43,523 nucleotides of DNA from Candidatus Buchananbacteria bacterium RIFCSPHIGHO2_01_FULL_44_11 (GCA_001817345.1 MHIE01000005.1:1-43523); one strand, 5' to 3'. Positions 20,958 to 30,325 are shown, numbered from the stretch's first letter. Program-made: numbers and translations. The notes: generated by a model from the sequence alone, not told the origin.

Positions 20958-21389
20958 TTAATTAGCTGGTGGCTGCTCGCTTAACATTTGTTTATAAATT
21001 GAGCCCAGGACGCCGTTGACGAATTTGCCCGAGGACTCCCCGCCGAAAGTTTTAGCTAGTTCAATGGCTTCATTAATGGCGACTTTGTCCGGGATGTCCG
21101 CGTCATACTGGAGTTCGTAAATGCCGATGCGTAAAACATTTCGGTCCACCATGGTGATTTGTTCCAGCGGCCACTCCGGGGCGAATTTAGTGATCAGGCT
21201 GTCAATCTCCTTCTGATTTTTTGTCACACCTTTGACCAGGTTATCAATAAAACCCTTATCGTCAAATTGCGGCGCAAATTCCGCTAGGTCGTTTTTAATT
21301 ACGGCTTCCAGGTCGGTTTGTTTATCATTAAAATCCCATTGGTAGAGGGTTTGCAAAGCAATCGTACGGGCCAGGTGGCGGTTGGACAT
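20958..21389 (-). CDS. nusB: Transcription antitermination factor NusB
   Basis: A 143-aa all-helical protein that with NusE binds boxA of rRNA transcripts. Family features are [18 protein letters not shown] at the N-terminus, the [43 protein letters not shown] core and the C-terminal [29 protein letters not shown]. The length matches the family. It lies between rpmF and rnc on the minus strand and continues the RNA-processing theme of this stretch. Confidence 0.96.
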   Translation of the reverse strand: MSNRHLARTIALQTLYQWDFNDKQTDLEAVIKNDLAEFAPQFDDKGFIDNLVKGVTKNQKEIDSLITKFAPEWPLEQITMVDRNVLRIGIYELQYDADIPDKVAINEAIELAKTFGGESSGKFVNGVLGSIYKQMLSEQPPAN

Positions 21390-21403
21390 AGTTGTTAGAT
21401 AGC

Positions 21404-21447
21404 AAGTTAGCCAGTCAATCGAGCCGGTCGGCTCGTTTAGCTAACTT
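21404..21447. repeat. Hairpin between rpmF and nusB
   Basis: AAGTTAGC pairs with GCTAACTT and encloses GAGCC-GGTC-GGCTC. A T-run follows on the plus strand only, although both neighbouring genes are on the minus strand. It overlaps the last two bases of rpmF. Confidence 0.6.
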
Positions 21448-21646
21448 ATTTTTTTGCTTTAGCTTTTTTTTCTTTGATTTTAATCACCTGCCGGCCTTGG
21501 TAATAACCGCAGAAAAGACAGGTCTGGTGCGGCAGGGTCGGTTTTTTGCATTTTGGGCATTTGGTCAGCTTGGGTTGGGTGATTTTTTTATGGGCACGAC
21601 CCATGCGAGAAAAGGAACTTGATTTGCGGTGAGCTGGAACTGGCAT
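21446..21646 (-). CDS. rpmF: Ribosomal protein bL32
   Basis: A 66-aa protein with the bL32 start MPVPAHRKSSSFSRMGRAHKK and a zinc knuckle formed by Cys30, Cys33 (CPKC), Cys43 and Cys46 (CLFC). It has a basic Lys-rich tail. It is part of the 50S exit-tunnel side. The cysteine pairs are complete, so it is the zinc-binding form. It is transcribed in the same direction as nusB with a short palindromic gap. Confidence 0.96.
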   Translation of the reverse strand: MPVPAHRKSSSFSRMGRAHKKITQPKLTKCPKCKKPTLPHQTCLFCGYYQGRQVIKIKEKKAKAKK

Positions 21647-21724
21647 AATTAGTAGGATTTAGTTTTTAGTCATTAGTTGTTAGTAGTATATATTATTTTA
21701 GTATTGAAGGCAACTTGGAGCTTT

Positions 21725-24307
21725 TTAAATAAAAGTCACCGAGGCCACTTTATCGTTAGCTTCCTTAAAGCGCATCAGCCGCACTCCCTGGGTGGCCCGG
21801 CCCAAGACGTTGACTGATTTTAAAGGCAGGCGGATCACTTGGCCTTTGGCCGAGATAATAATCATATCTTCTTCTATAGCTTTGGCGTTAACCGCCGTCA
21901 TACTGACCACCCGTCCGGTTTTACTGGTTACTTTGGCCGTCTTAATGCCGGAACCGCCCCGGCCTTGGACTTTGTAGCTGTTTAAGCTGCTGCGTTTGCC
22001 GTAACCATTTTCGGTAATAACTAAGATCTGGCCGACCGAAGACAATGCTTGGTCAACTACGTCCATGCCGACGATTTTATCGTCTTTTTTCAGTCGGATG
22101 CCACGGACACCGGCCGCGGCCCGGCCCATGGGTCGGATTTGAGCCTCTTTGAACCTGATTGCCTGGCCGTTAGCGGTGACTAAAATAATATTGTCTTTAC
22201 CGCTGGAGGGTTTAAGCCATTCTAGTTCGTCGTTTTTCTTTAAACGGATGGCGATTAAGCCTGATCGTCTGACATTAGTGAAGTCAGCAATATCAACTTT
22301 TTTAATATTACCCAGACCGGTCACCATCACTAGGAATTTGTAGTCTCCCAGTTCACTGAACGGCAAGGCTGAAGAAATCTTTTCTTCCGGTCCGAGCTGC
22401 AAAAAGTTGACGATGGCCTGGCCTTTGGCCGTTCTAGAGCCCTTGGGAATATCATAAGCTTTCAGCTGGAAGACCCGGCCTTTGGTCGTAAAAAACAAAA
22501 CGTCAGAATGAGTGGTAGTGGAAAAGAATTGTTCCACCACGTCTTCTTCTTTAGTGGTCAGGCCGACCACGCCTTTACCGCCCCGGCCCTGAGTTTTGAA
22601 GGTTTCGGGCGCCAGCCGCTTGATGTAGCCGTCTTTAGTGATCGTGATAATCGTGTCTTCATCGGGAATCAAATCTTCGGTGCTAAATTCTTTAACGCCG
22701 TGGCTGACGATTTGCGTCCGTCTGGGGTCGCCGTATTTTTCTTTCAGCTTGGCCAGTTCATCTTTGATGATACTAAGAATTTTTTGCTTTGATTTTAAAA
22801 TGCTTTCCAGGTCTTTAATCAAGGCCAGCTTTTCTTTGAGTTCTTGCTCAATTTTCAGCCTTTCTAAATTAGCCAGTTGCTGGAGTTTCATTTCCAGAAT
22901 GGCGACGGCCTGCCGCTCGGAGAGACGGAATTTCTTGATTAAATTAATTTTAGCGACTTCTTTGTCTTTTGATTTTTTTATCGTTTGAATCACCTGGTCA
23001 ATTTTTGCCAGGGCGAGTTTTAAACCTTCAAGAATATGAGCGCGCTCTTTGGCTTTGGCCAAATCGTACTCGGTTCTTTTTCTAATCACTTCCTGCCGGT
23101 GCTTGAGGTATTCTTCCAAAAGCATTTTTAGCGTCAGGACGCGGGGCTGAATGCCATCAACCAAAGCCAGGGCATTAATGTGAAAAGTGGTTTGAAGATC
23201 GGTCAGTTTAAAAAGGCTGTTTAGAACTTTTTTAGGGTAAGCGTCTTTTTTAAGTTCAATCACTACCCTCACCCCTTCTTTTGAGGATTCATCGCGCAAA
23301 TCTTTGATGCCTTCCAGTTTTTTATCTCGGACCAATTCCGCGATTTTTTCTAAAATACTCGCCTTGTTCACCTGATAAGGAATTTCGGCGATGATAATAT
23401 TGAAAGAATCATTTTTAGCCTCAACAATTTCGGTTTTGGCTCGAATGACAATGCCGCCCTTGCCAGTGGCGTAAGACTGCTTGATTTCGTTATTGTCATA
23501 AATTATCCCGCCGGTGGGGAAATCCGGTCCTTTGATGAATTGGGTCAGGTCATCAACAGTTGCTTCGGGATTTTCAATCAAATGGACAATGCCGTCAATG
23601 ACTTCGTTAAGGTTATGCGGCGGAATATTAGTGGCCATACCGACCGCAATGCCCATTGTGCCGTTTAGAATTAAATTCGGCAGTTTGGAGGGCATAACAG
23701 TCGGTTCGCGATGCGAGCCGTCGTAGTTGGGAATAAAATTGACCGTCTCTTTTTCAATGTCAAACATCAGTTCTTCGGCAATGCCGGACAGCTTGGCTTC
23801 GGTGTAACGCATGGCCGCGGCGCCATCGCCGTCCATCGAGCCGAAGTTGCCTTGGCCGTTGATCAGCGGGTAGCGCAGCGAGAAATCCTGGGCCATTCTG
23901 ACCATGGAGTCGTAGACGGCAACGTCGCCGTGAGGATGGTATTTACCTAAAACTTCACCGACTACTGTCGCTGATTTCCGGTATTTGCCGCCGGCCCTTA
24001 GGCCGATACTCCACATCGCGTACATAATCCGGCGATGGACCGGTTTTAAACCGTCACGGACATCAGGCAAAGCCCGGGCAATAATGACCGACATGGCATA
24101 GTCCAGGTAGGATTCCTGCATCTCTTCAATAATCGGCCGGTGACTGATTTTTCCCACCCCCTCTTTGCCTTCTATGACCGTGTTATTCATTGGCTTAATT
24201 TCCGCCGGCGTTTCTTTAGATTGGGCGATCGGGTCTACCGTCGCCTTTTTTTCTTTTTTGGCGGAATTTTTTTCCAGCCGGGGTTGGGATTTTTTCTTTT
24301 TTAGCAT
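21725..24307 (-). CDS. gyrA: DNA gyrase subunit A
   Basis: An 860-aa type IIA topoisomerase subunit. The catalytic tyrosine is Tyr168 in AAMRYTE, inside the winged-helix/tower core (about 55-520). The C-terminal beta-pinwheel (about 540-855) includes the GyrA box QGRGGKG that identifies gyrase rather than ParC. Residues 1-40 are an unusual Lys-rich extension; Met40 is an alternative start, and neither has a clear ribosome binding site. In the quinolone region the position equal to E. coli Ser83 is Val129 while Asp133 is kept. gyrB is not in the window. Confidence 0.97.
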   Translation of the reverse strand: MLKKKKSQPRLEKNSAKKEKKATVDPIAQSKETPAEIKPMNNTVIEGKEGVGKISHRPIIEEMQESYLDYAMSVIIARALPDVRDGLKPVHRRIMYAMWSIGLRAGGKYRKSATVVGEVLGKYHPHGDVAVYDSMVRMAQDFSLRYPLINGQGNFGSMDGDGAAAMRYTEAKLSGIAEELMFDIEKETVNFIPNYDGSHREPTVMPSKLPNLILNGTMGIAVGMATNIPPHNLNEVIDGIVHLIENPEATVDDLTQFIKGPDFPTGGIIYDNNEIKQSYATGKGGIVIRAKTEIVEAKNDSFNIIIAEIPYQVNKASILEKIAELVRDKKLEGIKDLRDESSKEGVRVVIELKKDAYPKKVLNSLFKLTDLQTTFHINALALVDGIQPRVLTLKMLLEEYLKHRQEVIRKRTEYDLAKAKERAHILEGLKLALAKIDQVIQTIKKSKDKEVAKINLIKKFRLSERQAVAILEMKLQQLANLERLKIEQELKEKLALIKDLESILKSKQKILSIIKDELAKLKEKYGDPRRTQIVSHGVKEFSTEDLIPDEDTIITITKDGYIKRLAPETFKTQGRGGKGVVGLTTKEEDVVEQFFSTTTHSDVLFFTTKGRVFQLKAYDIPKGSRTAKGQAIVNFLQLGPEEKISSALPFSELGDYKFLVMVTGLGNIKKVDIADFTNVRRSGLIAIRLKKNDELEWLKPSSGKDNIILVTANGQAIRFKEAQIRPMGRAAAGVRGIRLKKDDKIVGMDVVDQALSSVGQILVITENGYGKRSSLNSYKVQGRGGSGIKTAKVTSKTGRVVSMTAVNAKAIEEDMIIISAKGQVIRLPLKSVNVLGRATQGVRLMRFKEANDKVASVTFI

Positions 24308-24345
24308 GATCGTTAAATGATTATGGTTTCTTTAATGCGGTCGTT

Positions 24346-25101
24346 CTAGTTGAATTCAATCGTCGTAATGATTTTTATTGATGTGTCGTTGAAATCTTTT
24401 TCGTTTTTGATAAACGACAAGACGTATAAGTTATTATTTTTTTCAATAAAATAGTTTTCCGTTTCGCGGTTAATTTCCCCCACTCTTTTTAAACATCTTA
24501 ATTCCATCGTTTGGTTGCCATTAATGATTGTCGGTTGTGGTTTGGCGCAGCCGGCCGGAAATTCAGTTACAAAATTTTTAATAAAATCTAAGTCCTGATT
24601 TTTAATCACCTGGACAGTGAGGGCTTCGGTGGCCGTGGCCGATGCGGGTTGGCTCAGGCTGACCATTTCCGGTTTAGTGGCGTCAATTGACCACTGGTTG
24701 GGGTACTGGATTTGGTATTGGTAATCGGGGCTGGAATATTTCTGCCAACTTTTTATTTCGCCCGCCAGTAGTTCAGTTTTGATTTTGGCGATTGCTTCCG
24801 GAGTCAGGTTCAATCCATCGGCCGACTCCCCTGACCAGTCTTTCAAATTTTTATCTAAAATTTCAAATTGCTCCTTAGTGCCTTCAAAAAAGTTGGTTAA
24901 GTCTTCTTGAATTTTTTTTAAATCCTCAGCTTGCTTTTCACTTTGAGCCGAAGGAGCCAAAGAACTTTGTAAAAATACCAGCCATAAGCCTAGGATAATC
25001 ACCATCAAAATCGCTAGGGCAAAAATCAAAATTTTTTTTCTGGTTTGAATTGGCAGTTTGTCTATCAATAACTTCTGTTTTTCGCTGTTAGGTTTTGCCA
25101 T
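24346..25101 (-). CDS. Membrane-anchored protein with PsbP-like domain
   Basis: A 251-aa protein with a basic N-terminus, one membrane helix (about 25-47), a short coiled-coil linker (EKQAEDLKKIQEDLTNFFEG) and an outer C-terminal domain starting YSSPDYQYQIQYPNQWS. That domain resembles PsbP/MOG1-like folds common in secreted bacterial proteins. No catalytic motif is visible. It starts 4 nt after the stop of the MBL-fold gene and precedes gyrA by 38 nt, so it is probably co-transcribed with the MBL gene. Function unknown. Confidence 0.75.
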   Translation of the reverse strand: MAKPNSEKQKLLIDKLPIQTRKKILIFALAILMVIILGLWLVFLQSSLAPSAQSEKQAEDLKKIQEDLTNFFEGTKEQFEILDKNLKDWSGESADGLNLTPEAIAKIKTELLAGEIKSWQKYSSPDYQYQIQYPNQWSIDATKPEMVSLSQPASATATEALTVQVIKNQDLDFIKNFVTEFPAGCAKPQPTIINGNQTMELRCLKRVGEINRETENYFIEKNNNLYVLSFIKNEKDFNDTSIKIITTIEFN

Positions 25102-25105
25102 GGCC

Positions 25106-25711
25106 TTAGGGTTCTAAAATCACCACCTTAATATCTTCTTGCGGCAAGTCTTTTTTTGTGATTTTAAATTTGTTGGTTTTTTCTGAGGCGGAAGCGCCTA
25201 TTTCTTTGCAGAATTTATCCAGGCCGTCCAGTTTAATCTTTAAGCCTGGGAGCTGATAATACATCGGGATGACAATCCTTGGCTCCAGCTGGCTGATTAA
25301 TTCCGTCGCTTGTTTGGCGTTCAGCGTTTTTTCGCCGCCAACCGGGATCATTAAAATATCCACGCCTTCCAGTTTTTCCATTTCGCCGTTAGACAGGGGC
25401 GCATTAATTTCGCCCAAGTGAACCAGAGTTATACCGTCCATTTCAATCCGGTAGATAACTTTTTGATTTCCGGCAATGCCATAGACAAAAGTATTTTTAA
25501 TCTCATATTCACCCGGCTGATCAATGGTAAAAGGCGGCTGATCAACCAGGCCCTTAACGTTGTGTTCCTTTTGGTTGTTACTAATGGTGACAATGTCAGC
25601 GCTAAGCCGCGGTATTTTTAGGCCGCAACTCTCATCGAGCGGATCAGTCACTAAAGTGCTTTTATCGCCCTGGAGACGGAAGCAGGCTTGGCCAAAGAAA
25701 TTGATAATCAT
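25106..25711 (-). CDS. Metallo-beta-lactamase-fold protein with lost ligands
   Basis: A 201-aa protein with the fold pattern of the UlaG/YtkL-like branch: INFFGQACFRLQGDKSTLVTDP at the start, ADIVTIS, FTIDQPGEYEI, LVHLGEI and ILMIPVGG, then RIVIPMYY. The metal motif normally read as SHxHxDHN is SNNQKEHN here, so three of the four ligands (His, His, Asp) are replaced by Asn, Gln and Glu. The later His (HLGE) remains. It may bind metal differently or not at all. It is the first gene of a two-gene unit with the PsbP-like protein. Confidence 0.82.
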   Translation of the reverse strand: MIINFFGQACFRLQGDKSTLVTDPLDESCGLKIPRLSADIVTISNNQKEHNVKGLVDQPPFTIDQPGEYEIKNTFVYGIAGNQKVIYRIEMDGITLVHLGEINAPLSNGEMEKLEGVDILMIPVGGEKTLNAKQATELISQLEPRIVIPMYYQLPGLKIKLDGLDKFCKEIGASASEKTNKFKITKKDLPQEDIKVVILEP

Positions 25712-25900
25712 AATTATGGTGCGAATGATACGAATTTAACTTTCTCCCGCCAAGGGGAGAGGGAAAATGCTATTCGCATATTGCCTTAATTAAAAAAACG
25801 ACCGTTTGGACATTTTTATTTTAGCAGATTTTATTATCTTTTGCAAGTAAATTAATTGGATAAATTTGTCTAAACTTAGCCAAATATAGCGGTTAATTTT
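25712..25900. other. Spacer without gene
   Basis: The spacer is AT-rich and holds a short CTCCC/GGGAG hairpin near 25745. GCGAAT-containing repeats are seen at about 25720 and 25770. I see no gene here. Confidence 0.5.
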
Positions 25901-26458
25901 TTAATTGCCAAAATCAATCCCCATGTCCGGTAAATCGGCTAAATCTAAGTTGGCTGGCCGGGCGGGTTTTCGGTTATTCGGCTTAAGGCCGCTGTCTTTT
26001 TTGGTCGGTTTAGAACCTGGTTTTTGTCTTTCTTGGTTAAGGCTTTGTCTTGTCTGGCTAGAGAGTTGGTAGCGACCCAAAGTGCTTTTGGGATCATAAT
26101 TAGTCAAATTTTTACCGCGGTCTTCGGCAGTGAGTTCTTCGCCTAGATCGATTCTGATGTTGGTTTGGACATGTTCTTGTCTGATGGCCTCTTCTCTGGC
26201 TAAATCTTCTTGATATTGTGCCTGGGCCGCCGCGCCGTAGATTTGGTCCGTCCGCTTGGCAGTTTTCAGGAGGCCAGCGTTTTTGAGATGGCGGACGGCT
26301 TTTAAGGCATCATCTTTTTTTATTTTGGTTCCGGCGAAAACGTGTTTTAAGCCGGCTTTTTCCAGCTCTTTTTTAACAGCGCTGGGCATGAAGTTCTTTC
26401 CGCCCGAAGCCATTTTAGCAAAGTTTTTCGGTGATAAATAATTTGATTGCTCACTCAT
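25901..26458 (-). CDS. Unknown protein with CTAACGG start motif
   Basis: A 185-aa soluble protein I do not recognise. The first 75 residues are helical and basic (NFAKMASGGKNFMPSAVKKELEKAGLKHV...DDALKAVRHLKNAGLL), which might be a winged-helix-like module. The middle is rich in Gln, Glu and Arg, and the C-terminal third is a disordered basic/Pro-rich linker ending in the acidic tail LADLPDMGIDFGN. Such tails often bind a partner. The ATG is directly preceded by CTCTAACGGA. The complementary arm is at 26636-26647. It is separated from neighbours and probably has its own promoter. Confidence 0.7.
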   Translation of the reverse strand: MSEQSNYLSPKNFAKMASGGKNFMPSAVKKELEKAGLKHVFAGTKIKKDDALKAVRHLKNAGLLKTAKRTDQIYGAAAQAQYQEDLAREEAIRQEHVQTNIRIDLGEELTAEDRGKNLTNYDPKSTLGRYQLSSQTRQSLNQERQKPGSKPTKKDSGLKPNNRKPARPANLDLADLPDMGIDFGN

Positions 26459-26459
26459 T

Positions 26460-26647
26460 CCGTTAGAGAAAGAAAATGTTTTAAGCGATTTTTTAAAAAT
26501 TTTTTACCCATCCCTGGCTCCAAGTATTTTTCTCGCCCAAAAGCATTATCTTTATTTAAACACACTCTATAATAAATGACACCAAGTAGTCCACGACCTT
26601 TTTACTTTGTAAGACGTAAATATACCGCATAACCTTTTCTCTAACGG
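26460..26647 (-). promoter_or_regulatory. Inverted repeat at the start of the unknown gene
   Basis: CCGTTAGAGAAA (26460-26471) is perfectly complementary to TTTCTCTAACGG (26636-26647). In the direction of the 25901-26458 gene the CCCGTTAGAG arm is upstream and the CTCTAACGG arm is one base before the ATG, the same plan as at infB. The 164-nt loop has no ORF. Confidence 0.65.
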
Positions 26648-26744
26648 GACTCATATTTTTGGTTAAGCTAGTCTCTTATAATTTTACATTTTTTTGAGAC
26701 TTTTAGCCATTCCGTTTAGGCGGTTGAGCCAATTTTTACCCCTC

Positions 26745-26773
26745 TTGCCAATAATTTAAAATTATAGTATCAT
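26745..26773 (+). promoter_or_regulatory. Promoter of the S1 gene
   Basis: TTGCCA, a 17-nt spacer and TATCAT (each five of six). The start would be near 26780, giving a leader of about 180 nt. Confidence 0.6.
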
Positions 26774-26861
26774 AGGTTATACGTTTAATTAATGCTTATT
26801 TTTGGCCAAACTTGGCCGATTAAGCGCTTATCCGGGTTTTCGGGTGGGCTAACGAGCAGCC

Positions 26862-26906
26862 AAAATTCTGATTGGTTCCCCAGCTACTGAAGGTCAGAAT
26901 TTTTTC
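26862..26906 (+). terminator. Terminator-like attenuator in the S1 leader
   Basis: AAATTCTGA pairs with TCAGAATTT across a 22-nt loop and runs into a TTTTTT tract. It lies between the predicted promoter and the S1 start, about 60 nt before the ATG, so it could act as an attenuator. Confidence 0.6.
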
Positions 26907-26917
26907 GCTCGCAATTT

Positions 26918-26945
26918 GTTTTAGACCTCAGTGTCTGTCTAAAAC
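26918..26945 (+). repeat. Hairpin before the S1 start
   Basis: GTTTTAGAC pairs perfectly with GTCTAAAAC around a 10-nt loop, 17 nt before the ATG. No Shine-Dalgarno site is seen in the remaining 17 nt. Confidence 0.65.
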
Positions 26946-26962
26946 AGAACTAATAATTAACT

Positions 26963-28171
26963 ATGACAACCAGTAAACTCAATAGAATTAAAGTAGAAGA
27001 GAAACCAACCTCTCAGTTATCCAAATTATTGGCTGAGGGGGATTTTATTAAAATTCCAAAAGTTGGCGAATTGGTTAAAGGCACGGTCATTGATATCTCC
27101 AAGTCTGAAGTCCGGATTGATATTGACGGATTAACGACCGGGGTCGTCCGGGGCCGGGAATTTTACGATGAATCAAGTGAATCCGGCAGTCTGAAGGCGG
27201 GAGACGTGATTGAAGCGACAGTGATTGACTTAGAAAACGAGAACGGCGAGATGGAACTTTCATTGCGTTTTGCCAGTCACCAAAGAGCTTGGGATGGTTT
27301 GGCTAATCTCAGGGGCAGCGGTGAAATCGTCAACGTGGAAATTACCGATGCCAATAAAGGTGGTTTAATGGTCAAGGTCGGAAAAATTCCGGGCTTTTTG
27401 CCGGTTTCCCAGCTTTCGCCGGAACACTATCCGCGCGTCCCGGGCGGCGATAAAAACCGAATTTTAGAAAGACTGCGCAGCTACATCGGCAAGAAATTTG
27501 AAGTTAAAGTCATGGATACGGCCGAAGCGGAAGATAAATTAATTGTTTCTGAAAAATTAGTCTGGGAAGAAAAACAAAAAGAAGTTATTGCCAGCTTTAA
27601 GGTCGGTACCGTAGTTGAAGGCAAAATTACGGCCGTGACTGATTTTGGCGTTTTTGTTGAATTTGGCCAGAACCTTGAAGGCTTGATTCACATTTCCGAA
27701 CTGGCCTGGCAGCGGATTGATGACCCCGGCAATTTATTTAAGGTCGGCGACTTAGTCAAAGCGGAAATAATTAACATTGACGGTTCTAAAATATTTCTTT
27801 CAACTAAAAAACTTAAAAAAGACCCTTGGTCAGAAATCAGCAAACGTTACCAAGTTGGCCAGGTGGTTTCGGGCAAGATTTTAAAGATTAACCTCTTCGG
27901 CCTGTTCGTCGAATTGGATCCGGAAATTCACGGTTTAGCCCACATCTCCGAGCTTAATCTTGAACCGAATAGAGACTTAAAAGACCAGATCAAAATCGGG
28001 GATGTTCTGGAATTCAAAATTATTTCAGTTGAACCCATGCAGCATCGTTTGGGTCTGAGCCAGAAAGCGGCTTTACCTAAACCGGCCAAAAAACCGGTGG
28101 CTGAAAACGCACCGGAACCAACCGGCACTCCAGTCCCGACCCCGGCCGAGCCAATCAATCCTCAAAGCTAA
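26963..28171 (+). CDS. rpsA: Ribosomal protein bS1, four S1 domains
   Basis: A 402-aa protein with four S1 RNA-binding barrels: about 25-105, 110-195, 205-280 (VGTVVEGKITAVTDFGVFVEF...GLIHISEL) and 290-365 (VGQVVSGKILKINLFGLFVELDPEIHGLAHISEL). A Pro/Ala-rich tail ends it. Full S1 of Proteobacteria has six domains; four is usual in Gram-positive-type and CPR genomes. It helps bind structured or Shine-Dalgarno-poor mRNAs, which fits the many genes here lacking such sites. Its own leader carries an attenuator-like hairpin, so self-regulation is plausible. FtsH follows with its own promoter. Confidence 0.93.
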   Translation: MTTSKLNRIKVEEKPTSQLSKLLAEGDFIKIPKVGELVKGTVIDISKSEVRIDIDGLTTGVVRGREFYDESSESGSLKAGDVIEATVIDLENENGEMELSLRFASHQRAWDGLANLRGSGEIVNVEITDANKGGLMVKVGKIPGFLPVSQLSPEHYPRVPGGDKNRILERLRSYIGKKFEVKVMDTAEAEDKLIVSEKLVWEEKQKEVIASFKVGTVVEGKITAVTDFGVFVEFGQNLEGLIHISELAWQRIDDPGNLFKVGDLVKAEIINIDGSKIFLSTKKLKKDPWSEISKRYQVGQVVSGKILKINLFGLFVELDPEIHGLAHISELNLEPNRDLKDQIKIGDVLEFKIISVEPMQHRLGLSQKAALPKPAKKPVAENAPEPTGTPVPTPAEPINPQS

Positions 28172-28211
28172 ATTGATTTAAGGAAAAACCACGGCGCCGT
28201 CCAATAACGTC

Positions 28212-28240
28212 TTGTTGGTTTTTTCTAAACCCGGTATAAT
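28212..28240 (+). promoter_or_regulatory. ftsH promoter overlapping the predicted ORF start
   Basis: TTGTTG, a 17-nt spacer and a perfect TATAAT. The expected transcription start is near 28247. The ORF-track start (28212) lies inside the -35 box, so the real start must be the ATG at 28254, giving a leader of about 7 nt. Confidence 0.75.
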
Positions 28241-28253
28241 ATATTTAAGAGCT

Positions 28254-30116
28254 ATGAAAAACTTTGCCAAAAATTTTTTGATTATTTTTCTGATTTTTGT
28301 TTTTATCTCTTCTTTGTTTAGCTTTTATATTGCTCCGGAAAAAGAGAAAGAACAGATCGGCATTTTGGCCGTGGTGGAAAAAATCAACCTTGGTCAGGTG
28401 GATTCGATTAAAATTATTGATAATCAATTAATCATCGGTTTAAAAGACGGGACTGAAGTCGAGGCGGCCAAAGAAGTTAATGAGCCTTTGAGCACTTTGC
28501 TGAAGAATTTTAATGTTGATCCGGAAAAGCTCAAAGAGGTAAAAATCAGCGTTGAAGAAGACCGTAGCCTTAATTTTTGGCTGGCGGCCTTATTGCCTTT
28601 TCTGCTGCCATTTTTAATCATCGCCGCTTTTATCTACTTTATGATGCGCCAAGTCCAGGGCGCCAACAGCAAGGCCCTGATGTTTGGTCAGAGCCGGGCG
28701 CGCGAATCCTCGCCCCAAGACCGACGCAATCGCGTTACTTTTAAAGACGTGGCTGGCGTCAGAGAAGCCAAGGAAGAGCTGAAAGAAATCATTGATTTTT
28801 TAAAAAATTCTCGGAAGTTCACGAATTTGGGCGCCCGGATTCCCCGCGGCGTCTTATTGGTCGGCCCGCCGGGCACTGGTAAAACTTTATTGGCTCGAGC
28901 CGTGGCCGGAGAAGCCAACGTGCCATTCTTTAGCATTTCCGGTTCGGAATTCGTCGAGATGTTTGTCGGTGTTGGCGCTTCCCGGGTCCGCGATTTATTC
29001 AAGAAAGCCAAAAAGAACAGCCCCTGCATTGTTTTTGTTGATGAGCTTGACGCCGTTGGCCGCCAGCGCGGCGCCGGCCTGGGCGGTTCTAACGATGAGC
29101 GGGAACAAACCTTAAACCAGATTTTAGTGGAAATGGACGGTTTTGACGTTGAGACCAATATTATCGTGATGGCGGCGACCAACCGGCCGGATATTTTAGA
29201 CCCGGCCCTACTGCGGCCCGGCCGATTTGACCGGCGGGTGATTTTGGATTTTCCCGACATTAACGACCGGGAAGAAATTTTGCAGGTTCATGCCCGCAAA
29301 AAGCCCTTAGCTAAAGACGTTAATCTGCGCCGGGTGGCCGAGCGCACCCCGGGTTTTACCGGCGCTGATCTGAACAATTTATTAAACGAAGCGGCTTTAC
29401 TGGCCGCCCGGCGCGATAAAACCAAAATTGAACTGATTGATATTTTGGAAAGTATTGAAAAAGTGATGCTCGGGCCGGAAAGAAAAGGCCGAGTGGTCCA
29501 GGATAAAGAAAAAAAGATTACCGCTTATCATGAAGCCGGTCACGCCCTCTTGGCTCACGAGTTGGCCGGCGCCGATCCGGTTCAGAAAGTCTCAATTATT
29601 TCTCGGGGCCGGGCGGCGGGCTACACCTTAAAAATGCCGGAGCACGACAAAAATTTTCATAGCCGTTCTGAGTTTATTGACGAACTGGCGGTGTTATTAG
29701 CCGGCTACACGGCTGAAAAAGAAATTTTTGGCGATATCACGACCGGCGCTTCCAACGATTTGAAGGTCGCGACTAAGCTTGCCAAGCGGCTGATTACCGA
29801 ATACGGCATGAGCGAGGCTTTGGGTGCCCGGACTTTCGGCGATCGCGAAGAATTGATATTTTTAGGCCGGGAGATAACCGAGCAGCGCGATTACAGCGAA
29901 AAAGTGGCTGAAGCGATTGACAAAGAAATCAGTCTATTGATCGGTGATGCCGTCAAGACGGCCCGTGAGGTTATCAAAAAGATGCGGCCCAAGATGGAAG
30001 AAATTGTCAGGATCCTTTTGGAAAAAGAAACAATTGAGCGAGATGAATTTGAGGCCATTTTTACCAGCGGCCCAAAAGTTAATCCCAAGCCGGCAGCGGT
30101 GATAGCCTCAAGGTAA
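28254..30116 (+). CDS. ftsH: ATP-dependent zinc metalloprotease FtsH
   Basis: A membrane-bound AAA protease that extracts and degrades membrane and regulatory proteins. I choose the ATG at 28254 ([12 protein letters not shown]), 620 aa, because the upstream ATG lies within the promoter. Order of domains: TM1 (about 6-25), a short outer domain, TM2 (about 120-140), the AAA module with Walker A GPPGTGKT (204-211), Walker [12 protein letters not shown], the second region of homology [19 protein letters not shown], and the M41 peptidase with HEAGH (426-430). The third zinc ligand is the Asp in ASNDLKVAT. It is followed by an inverted-repeat spacer. Confidence 0.97.
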   Translation: MKNFAKNFLIIFLIFVFISSLFSFYIAPEKEKEQIGILAVVEKINLGQVDSIKIIDNQLIIGLKDGTEVEAAKEVNEPLSTLLKNFNVDPEKLKEVKISVEEDRSLNFWLAALLPFLLPFLIIAAFIYFMMRQVQGANSKALMFGQSRARESSPQDRRNRVTFKDVAGVREAKEELKEIIDFLKNSRKFTNLGARIPRGVLLVGPPGTGKTLLARAVAGEANVPFFSISGSEFVEMFVGVGASRVRDLFKKAKKNSPCIVFVDELDAVGRQRGAGLGGSNDEREQTLNQILVEMDGFDVETNIIVMAATNRPDILDPALLRPGRFDRRVILDFPDINDREEILQVHARKKPLAKDVNLRRVAERTPGFTGADLNNLLNEAALLAARRDKTKIELIDILESIEKVMLGPERKGRVVQDKEKKITAYHEAGHALLAHELAGADPVQKVSIISRGRAAGYTLKMPEHDKNFHSRSEFIDELAVLLAGYTAEKEIFGDITTGASNDLKVATKLAKRLITEYGMSEALGARTFGDREELIFLGREITEQRDYSEKVAEAIDKEISLLIGDAVKTAREVIKKMRPKMEEIVRILLEKETIERDEFEAIFTSGPKVNPKPAAVIASR

Positions 30117-30125
30117 GCTTGAGGT

Positions 30126-30262
30126 GATAAATTACAAATTCCAAATCTCAAGATCCAAATAAATCTCAAATCGCAATATTAAAAACCCAAGACACTAATT
30201 CCGGGCGTTTGTAATTTTGACTTTTTACGTTGTAATTTATTTGGGATTTGGAACTTGGTGCT
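30126..30262. repeat. Large imperfect inverted repeat after ftsH
   Basis: ATAAATTACAAATTCCAAATCTCAAGATCCAAATAAA on the left is matched by TTTATTTGGGATTTGGAACTTGG on the right, with TTTGTAATTT copies in the loop. It looks like a dispersed AT-rich palindrome with no coding content. Confidence 0.6.
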
Positions 30263-30295
30263 TATATTCCAGGATTTACACATATTGATTAATAT

Positions 30296-30325
30296 TTTTT
30301 AGAAATAACTGACTTCTAACGGGAT
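30296..30325 (+). promoter_or_regulatory. CTAACGGG start motif of the membrane-protein gene
   Basis: TTCTAACGGGAT sits directly before the ATG at 30326. TTAGAA (30299-30304) can pair with TTCTAA (30314-30319). The long upstream CCCGTTAG arm found at the other three sites is absent here. Confidence 0.5.
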
